A DNA stretch of 9,832 bases, taken from the NCBI GenBank assembly GCA_020024215.1, contig JAHHUC010000065.1:1-9832 (forward strand), written 5' to 3'. Both the position numbers and the translations under genes were made by a program. Under the pieces are notes generated by a model that did no database searches, was not told the DNA's origin, and saw nothing but the letters and a program-made list of their open reading frames with translations. Below are positions 6,405-9,832 of the stretch, in pieces (position 1 is the stretch's first letter; each line of letters starts with the position of its first letter). This DNA comes from Oscillospiraceae bacterium. Lineage in GTDB: Bacteria; Bacillota; Clostridia; Oscillospirales; Ruminococcaceae.

Positions 6405-6878
6405 CTATTTCACAAAGCTTTCCATTTTACTTAGCCAGTCTTTACTCAATATCTTCATTTTAAAGTCCTTGGCAGGTTTGTCCGGATAGGCCAAAAAACC
6501 TGTTACAAATTCATCACCGTAGGAATCCATATAAAAAAGCTGAGCTCCGTTTTCATCTGTTCCCATTATCAGAAAGCCTGTATCTGACTTAAAAGGCACA
6601 GTGCTGCTTTTTATATTTTTAAAATCTGCCTTGTGTATATAGTGGGCAAGCTCTGTTGCCTCCTCTACATTTAAGACCTTTTCGCTTATGGTATTTCCTG
6701 TATTTCTCTCGAATTTCTTTATAGAAATAGTTTCCATAGGAATGGTGTAAAAGTGCTTTGCCAAGAATTTTCCCGATGTGGTAAGGCTTTGATTATAGAC
6801 TAAAAATGCGCCGATCACTAAAAAAGCCAATATCAAGGTTATGGATGCTGCCTTTGAATTGGTAAGCTTTTCTCTCAT
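6405..6878 (-). CDS. Single-pass membrane protein of unknown function
   Basis: A 157-residue protein with one membrane helix at about residues 10-28 (ASITLILAFLVIGAFLVY), then YNQSLTTSGKF and an outer domain ending MESFVK. I do not recognise the family; the only visible relative is the broken neighbour at 5778-6253, which shares YNxSLxxSGxF, the central Lys/Phe-rich stretch and SYGDEF-TG. The reading frame stays open upstream to 6980, but that start would lie inside the tRNA terminator hairpin and ahead of the promoter. ATG at 6878 is chosen because AAAGGAG sits seven bases before it. It is transcribed alone (promoter at 6910, terminator at 6355). An envelope role is an inference from topology only. 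Confidence 0.8.
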   Translation of the reverse strand: MREKLTNSKAASITLILAFLVIGAFLVYNQSLTTSGKFLAKHFYTIPMETISIKKFERNTGNTISEKVLNVEEATELAHYIHKADFKNIKSSTVPFKSDTGFLIMGTDENGAQLFYMDSYGDEFVTGFLAYPDKPAKDFKMKILSKDWLSKMESFVK

Positions 6879-6909
6879 TTTAAAATCTCCTTTGTGCAGT
6901 CTGAAAAAC

Positions 6910-6938
6910 ATTCTAGCATATAAAGCAGCATAAAGCAA
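6910..6938 (-). promoter_or_regulatory. Promoter of the 6405-6878 membrane protein gene
   Basis: On the minus strand TTGCTT (6933-6938), 17 bases, then TAGAAT (6910-6915) preceded by TGC, an extended -10. The start of transcription near 6903 leaves a leader of about 25 bases containing AAAGGAG. Confidence 0.65.
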
Positions 6939-6962
6939 ATACATAAGCCCATTTAAGGCAAT

Positions 6963-6992
6963 AAAAAGGACAGATACCAAATGTATCTGTCC
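6963..6992 (-). terminator. Rho-independent terminator of the tRNA-Arg gene
   Basis: GGACAGATAC and GTATCTGTCC form a perfect 10-bp stem around ATTTG, followed on the minus strand by TTTTTAT. It lies five bases after the tRNA CCA end. Confidence 0.9.
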
Positions 6993-6997
6993 AAATG

Positions 6998-7074
6998 TGG
7001 TGCGCCGGAAGGGACTCGAACCCCCGGCCTACTGGTTCGTAGCCAGTCACTCTATCCAGCTGAGCTACCGGCGC
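6998..7074 (-). tRNA. tRNA-Arg (anticodon ACG)
   Basis: On the minus strand the cloverleaf is complete. Acceptor GCGCCGG pairs perfectly with CCGGCGC and the D arm is GCTC-AGCTGGATA-GAGT. The anticodon stem ACTGG/CCAGT closes the loop CTACGAA (anticodon ACG), and the T arm holds GGTTCGAGTCC. Discriminator A at 7001 is followed by an encoded CCA (6998-7000). The A34 is expected to be edited to inosine by TadA to read CGU, CGC and CGA. It has its own promoter and terminator, so it is a monocistronic tRNA. Confidence 0.97.
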
Positions 7075-7099
7075 ACATCGGCTTTCGCCTGACTTAGAT

Positions 7100-7128
7100 A
7101 TAATATCACTCTTGATGTAAAATGTCAA
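7100..7128 (-). promoter_or_regulatory. Promoter of the tRNA-Arg gene
   Basis: A perfect TTGACA (7123-7128), 17-base spacer and TATTAT (7100-7105) on the minus strand. Transcription would start about 20 bases before the tRNA. Confidence 0.85.
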
Positions 7129-7151
7129 TAGCAAAAGTCAAGTTTAAATAA

Positions 7152-7379
7152 TTAGTCCTTCAAATCGTCCTTTGTCAAAGGGACAGGGTTTTCCTCTAAA
7201 AAATTGGAGGGCTTAAGCTTTTTTTCCTCCTTTTTATCAGATGAACACGCACCTGACATTTTGCAGCTATTTCATGTTCCTGTGCAATTTGATTCTGCCC
7301 TTGATTTTTGGATATACTTAACCGCCAAAAACACAGCCAGAACTACAAAAGTTATAGCTATAAGAATAGGTCCGTTCAA
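7152..7379 (-). CDS. Small Cys-rich membrane protein with in-frame TGA (candidate selenoprotein, resembles FeoB-associated Cys-rich membrane proteins)
   Basis: One frame of 75 residues plus TAA, interrupted only by TGA at 7272-7274 (position 36). It starts at TTG 7379, seven bases after a perfect GGAGGTG. Residues 4-20 form a membrane helix (PILIAITFVVLAVFLAV), followed by the basic KYIQKSR and a Cys motif C32-x3-[TGA36]-x2-C39-x5-C45, then a charged tail of about 30 residues. The helix plus short Cys-rich tail (CKMSGACSS) is like FeoB-associated Cys-rich membrane proteins, small partners or relatives of iron transporters; no feoB is in the window. TGA falls where a cysteine is expected and a SECIS-like hairpin follows. 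Selenocysteine insertion or a TGC/TGT-to-TGA nonsense mutation would both explain it. Without readthrough the product is a 35-residue membrane peptide. The frame is seen directly; the family match and selenocysteine are inferred. Confidence 0.6.
7235..7258 (-). promoter_or_regulatory. SECIS-like hairpin downstream of the in-frame TGA
   Basis: In RNA sense UGUCAGGUG pairs with CAUCUGAUA (nine pairs, two G-U) around the loop CGUGUU. The stem begins 13 bases and the loop 22 bases after the UGA. Bacterial SECIS elements have a short stem, a small apical loop with G in its first two positions, and a loop 16-37 bases from the UGA; all three are met. Such hairpins also occur by chance. Confidence 0.45.
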
Positions 7380-7414
7380 AAAAACACCTCCGATAATAAA
7401 TATCCTTGGAGGAT

Positions 7415-7443
7415 ATTCTACATCTTAAATTTAAAATTTGCAA
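7415..7443 (-). promoter_or_regulatory. Promoter of the small Cys-rich gene, with overlapping inverted repeat
   Basis: On the minus strand TTGCAA (7438-7443), 17 bases and TAGAAT (7415-7420). An inverted repeat aatatcc-N5-ggatatt (7399-7417) straddles the end of the -10 box and the expected start point near 7408. That is where a repressor operator would sit; it matches no operator I can name. Confidence 0.5.
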
Positions 7444-7470
7444 TATTGTATCTGTCATTATTTATAAATA

Positions 7471-7995
7471 CTAAAGCGTATTTTCTCTTTTTTTCATAAG
7501 TACAACATACCATATCACAATATAGAAAATGATGTAGACTGCCGACAATGCCAGTATTACAATATATTTTCCTTTCATCTTGGAAATATAGCTTTTTGCG
7601 CTTTCCTCTGCTTCTACGGTTATGTAGGTGTTATTATCGGTATTTATAAGTACACGGCGCTGTAAAGGCACATTTTCTCTAACTATTTTCTGCCCGCTGC
7701 TTTTCCCAGACACCCTCACAGTATATGTATAACCGTCCTTGGCTTTGTAATGCACATTATAAACAGTCACATAGGGATTCATGCGCCGGGATCTGCCTGT
7801 TTGTGTATTTTTTACCCTGCCGGGCAGCACCTGATAGGGCGAAAAGGTGTAGATTCCTTCATCAGCAAAGCTTTTTTCCGACGGAAGAGCAAGATAATAT
7901 TTGATTGAAAAAAAGGCTAATGAAGCTGAGAGGATCAACAGCATAGAGCCTATAACAACAATCCATTCCCTGAGCCGTTTTTTTAATTTTGACAT
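7471..7995 (-). CDS. Two-TM membrane protein of unknown function (DUF3592-like layout)
   Basis: A 174-residue protein with membrane helices at about 11-30 and 144-166 and a beta-rich extracellular or periplasm-side middle. That middle reads PYVTVYNVHYKAKDGYTYTVRV, then a Gly/Lys stretch, then VLINTDNNTYITVEAEES. This order (helix, strand with Y-x-V-x-Y, a turn KDG-x-x-Y, a short strand before a second helix) resembles DUF3592 proteins, but the identity is too low to be sure. The ATG follows AAAGGGG by seven bases. The TAG is 28 bases from the promoter of the next gene downstream. No terminator or clear promoter is seen for it. Role unknown. Confidence 0.75.
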   Translation of the reverse strand: MSKLKKRLREWIVVIGSMLLILSASLAFFSIKYYLALPSEKSFADEGIYTFSPYQVLPGRVKNTQTGRSRRMNPYVTVYNVHYKAKDGYTYTVRVSGKSSGQKIVRENVPLQRRVLINTDNNTYITVEAEESAKSYISKMKGKYIVILALSAVYIIFYIVIWYVVLMKKRENTL

Positions 7996-8134
7996 CTTAA
8001 AACCCCTTTTACCTACTTGACTATTTCCGTGTTATATTTCTCAAATGTCTGCAAAGCTCCTCCAATTATGACTTACTGTCTGCGCCTGCATGAATATCAG
8101 AATAAAATCCGCTGCTTCTTATACATGCAATAAG

Positions 8135-8574
8135 TTAATACATAACTTTTATGCCATATATATTAAATTCCGAGAGCAGACTGTATTTTTCATTGCAGAA
8201 TGTTTCTATATCAAGTGTGTTAACAAAGCTGCTCTTACACCTGCCCTTTTTAACTGCGGCTTTATTTTTCGGTGAGCTTGTGATTATTCTTCCTCATGCA
8301 GAATTGATAACAGCAAAATCCGCTTCTGTCGATTTCCCATTTCTTTTTGCGGTATTCTGCAAGGCAGCCTTCTTTTAAATCATATCCTGCCAAAGATGTT
8401 TTCTACATCTATCATCCGGCAGCCGGATACCTGATTTTCGTCATAGCAGACATAATAAACATTGTATTTATAAATGCAAAATCCATCCTTCATATACGGC
8501 AGATTTCTTCCTTTGTTCTGTATTTTTGCTGCAAAAAGAGCAGGATATTTGCCGACTTCTTCATTTTGGGATAT
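8135..8574 (-). pseudogene. Frameshifted remnant of a small Cys-rich protein gene
   Basis: Three minus-strand frames join into one protein-like sequence. Frame A starts after AAGGAG (8581-8586) at an ATA codon, probably a mutated ATG, and reads SQNEEVGKYPALFAAKIQN ... YYVCYDENQVSGCRMIDVENIFG until TGA at 8380. Frame B takes over at 8388 as GYDLKEGCLAEYRKKKWEIDRSGFCCYQFCM to TAA at 8262. Frame C follows as KGRCKSSFVNTLDIETFCNEKYSLLSEFNIYGIKVMY to TAA at 8135. No frame alone makes a sensible protein; together they give about 145 residues, unusually rich in Cys, Tyr and Lys. It lies 30 bases after the HEAT-like gene on the same strand, so it was probably its operon partner. The family is not recognised. 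Plus-strand frames over it are shadows. Confidence 0.6.
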
Positions 8575-8603
8575 TTCCTGCTCCTTATTACAAAATTAAA
8601 TTT

Positions 8604-9359
8604 TTAATATTCCTCATAGAAGCGTTTGAAAAAGTCCCAATAGGGCTCTTCTTCTCCACATTGTGGGCAGATGACAGTTCCGTAAACATAGGGCAGACAG
8701 GGAGAAATGGGATTATCCTCGCACATATTTAAAAGTCCGTTCAACCACACAGGCTCGTTATCTAAGGAGCTTCTGTCCCATTCTTCTATTTCTGCAAGCT
8801 TGAAAAAGTGAGGTTCATCGGGAAGGTATATTGTTTCATCATTCCAGCCGCATTCGCATGCCGCAGATACTTCCTCCCATGTAGAGCCGGAAAGATACCA
8901 AAGAATATAGGAATGGCTCATGTCCCCTATAACTGCCAAAGCGCCCAATGCAAACATAAAGGAGGTGTTGGCATCTTTTTCAAGCAATTCCCAAACCTCA
9001 GGGTCGGTGACAAGCTCCCTTGTCCTATCTTTAAGAGCGGAAAGCCCCCGGAAAAATTCGTTGTATGCTTCTGTGCCTTCCTCTAACGGCCACTGTGACT
9101 GTGCTGCTATTGCAGCACCCATTTCGGCTATTAAAGCAACTCCTTCATCCTTTGAAAGCTTAGGAAAAATGACTGCAAGGTGTGGGAGCACATAGGCAGT
9201 AGCTTCATACCATGTGAGCTGATGGCTAAGCTCTTCTCCCAGCAGATTAAGGTTTTCCTTCATATCACCGTTTCCCTCTATGATGTCTGAAAGAAATTTC
9301 TTTGCATAGTTGGAAGCTGATGGTACAGTATCCCAAACAGGATCATTCAATGCTGTCAT
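8604..9359 (-). CDS. Helical (HEAT-like) cytoplasmic protein of unknown function
   Basis: A 251-residue soluble, acidic, mostly helical protein. The stretch NLLGEELSHQLTWYEATAYVLPHLAVIF (about 38-65) is of the kind seen at the start of HEAT-repeat proteins whose helices stack on a partner (HQxTxYxATAYxLPHL). The middle GFL-free helices contain FMFALGALAVIGD, and the C-terminal part has a single CPQC near residue 232 followed by an aromatic, acidic tail. One CxxC is not enough for a zinc site alone, though CECGW lies upstream. The frame opens with TTG at 9365, but ATG at 9359 is chosen because AAAGGAG is then nine bases away. Such proteins occur in bacterial polymorphic-toxin immunity loci and other accessory genes; no toxin is seen here. 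Function not assigned. Confidence 0.75.
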   Translation of the reverse strand: MTALNDPVWDTVPSASNYAKKFLSDIIEGNGDMKENLNLLGEELSHQLTWYEATAYVLPHLAVIFPKLSKDEGVALIAEMGAAIAAQSQWPLEEGTEAYNEFFRGLSALKDRTRELVTDPEVWELLEKDANTSFMFALGALAVIGDMSHSYILWYLSGSTWEEVSAACECGWNDETIYLPDEPHFFKLAEIEEWDRSSLDNEPVWLNGLLNMCEDNPISPCLPYVYGTVICPQCGEEEPYWDFFKRFYEEY

Positions 9360-9399
9360 TTTCAATTTCTCCTTTATGGTATTTTGTATGTCTTATTGA

Positions 9400-9408
9400 A
9401 GTATAACA
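9400..9408 (-). promoter_or_regulatory. Extended -10 promoter of the HEAT-like gene
   Basis: On the minus strand TGTTATACT (TATACT at 9400-9405 with the TG two positions ahead). No good -35 is found at 16-18 bases. The start would be near 9393, about 34 bases before the ATG. Confidence 0.45.
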
Positions 9409-9520
9409 CACATTTTCACATAAATCTATATGATTTGTCTGCTGTAAAATATAAAAAATACACCTACCATTTGTAAGAAATTTTTGATTTCTATAAAGTG
9501 TAAATGGCAATCAGGTGAGA

Positions 9521-9832
9521 AGAAAACAACCCCCTTTTCTATTTAGAATTGAGGGCTGTTAAATTTTTAGTTTTTAAGATATGCAGGGATTAAAGCTTTT
9601 TTGCTTTATATGCAAAAAACGGGCATTAAGAAAAAATTTGCAAAAATAAAACTTAACTTAAATGTGCTTATCATTCCAAAATGTCAATCTGTAACACACG
9701 CAGGAATTTAAGTTGTGCAAATATCTGCATATCTTGTGCGAAATTAAATTCTTTGCAAAGCTTTCTTTCAAGAAAGCAAAGTGTCCCAAAAGGTAAACCT
9801 TTTGGGACACTTTGCTTTTTTTACTTTCTACA
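9521..9832 (-). repeat. Dispersed composite repeat, inverted copy 4
   Basis: Read on the minus strand this carries all the parts in order. It starts at the window edge with TGTAGAAAGTAAAAAAAGC, then hairpin A (9776-9815, perfect 18-bp stem, loop TAAA) and hairpin B (9760-9777, gctttctttcaagaaagc). The body follows with TGCAAAGAATTTAATTTCGCACA, ATATTTGCACAACTT, CTGCGTGTGTTACAGATTG and GATAAGCACATTTA, then a diverged 100-base stretch and hairpin C (9525-9560). It is inverted relative to copies 1 and 2 and probably continues beyond the window. Hairpin A followed by TTTTTTT on the plus strand would be a strong rightward terminator. Confidence 0.85.
9776..9822 (+). terminator. Hairpin A of repeat copy 4 (terminator-like)
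   Basis: A perfect 18-bp stem gcaaagtgtcccaaaagg with loop TAAA, directly followed by TTTTTTTAC on the plus strand. It has the form of a very strong Rho-independent terminator, but no rightward gene precedes it, so it is more likely part of the repeat unit. Confidence 0.6.

Noticed and set aside
6879..6980. Longer N-terminus for the 6405 membrane protein, adding a second hydrophobic stretch
   Set aside because: The upstream start would be inside the tRNA terminator hairpin and ahead of the promoter at 6910-6938; ATG 6878 has a perfect AAAGGAG.
6913..7134. Minus-strand open frame of 73 residues over the tRNA
   Set aside because: It translates the tRNA-Arg gene and its terminator; this is a common spurious peptide (AQLDRVTGYEPVGRGFESLPAH).
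7204..7428. Plus-strand open frame of 74 residues
   Set aside because: It is the shadow of the minus-strand Cys-rich gene, which has the ribosome site, membrane helix and Cys motif; the plus frame has none.
8347..8607. Plus-strand open frames of 61-86 residues at 8090-8732
   Set aside because: They overlap each other in different frames, have no ribosome sites and lie opposite the minus-strand remnant and the HEAT-like gene.

Overview
The window looks like a chromosomal stretch of a low-GC Gram-positive anaerobe, most likely a Clostridia member (Lachnospiraceae-like). The signs are AT-rich spacers, strong AGGAGG-type ribosome binding sites with several TTG/GTG starts, sigma-A promoters, T-tract terminators, a CsrA gene (flagellated Firmicutes) and a Bacillus/Clostridium-type Pgi. 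The genus cannot be fixed from sequence alone. It is an ordinary gene neighbourhood with an unusual load of dispersed hairpin repeats, at least two broken genes, and one small gene that only makes sense if an in-frame TGA is read through.

Layout. 1-300: csrA on the minus strand, with a CsrA-type binding motif on its own ribosome binding site. 301-1119: no gene; it holds a hairpin in the csrA leader, two tandem copies of a dispersed repeat and the promoter of the next operon. 1129-3635 (+): a tight three-gene operon, a two-subunit threonine/serine exporter (ThrE/YjjP-YjjB type) followed by glucose-6-phosphate isomerase. 3636-4212: a decayed repeat copy and three hairpins/terminators between convergent units. 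4213-5526 (-): a large lipoprotein of unknown function with its own promoter and a structured leader. 5778-6253 (-) and 6405-6878 (-): two paralogous single-pass membrane proteins, the first broken by a one-base frameshift. 6998-7074 (-): tRNA-Arg(ACG) with its own promoter and terminator. 7152-7379 (-): a small Cys-rich membrane protein with in-frame TGA. 7471-7995 (-): a two-TM membrane protein. 8135-8574 (-): a gene remnant with frameshifts. 8604-9359 (-): a helical HEAT-like protein. 9366-9832: promoter and an inverted copy of the dispersed repeat.

The most interesting item is 7152-7379. A single 76-codon frame (TTG start behind a GGAGGTG site, ending in TAA) is interrupted only by one TGA, which falls exactly where the Cys-rich tail would have a cysteine. 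It is followed at the right distance by a 9-bp hairpin with a CGUGUU loop that fits the bacterial SECIS rules. It is either a new small selenoprotein resembling FeoB-associated Cys-rich membrane proteins, or a one-base nonsense mutant. The second theme is a composite repeat (a long GTCCC...GGGAC hairpin, a GCTTTCTT palindrome, a conserved ~120-bp body and a terminal GC hairpin) found in direct tandem at 412-863, decayed at 3656-3775 and inverted at 9521-9832.
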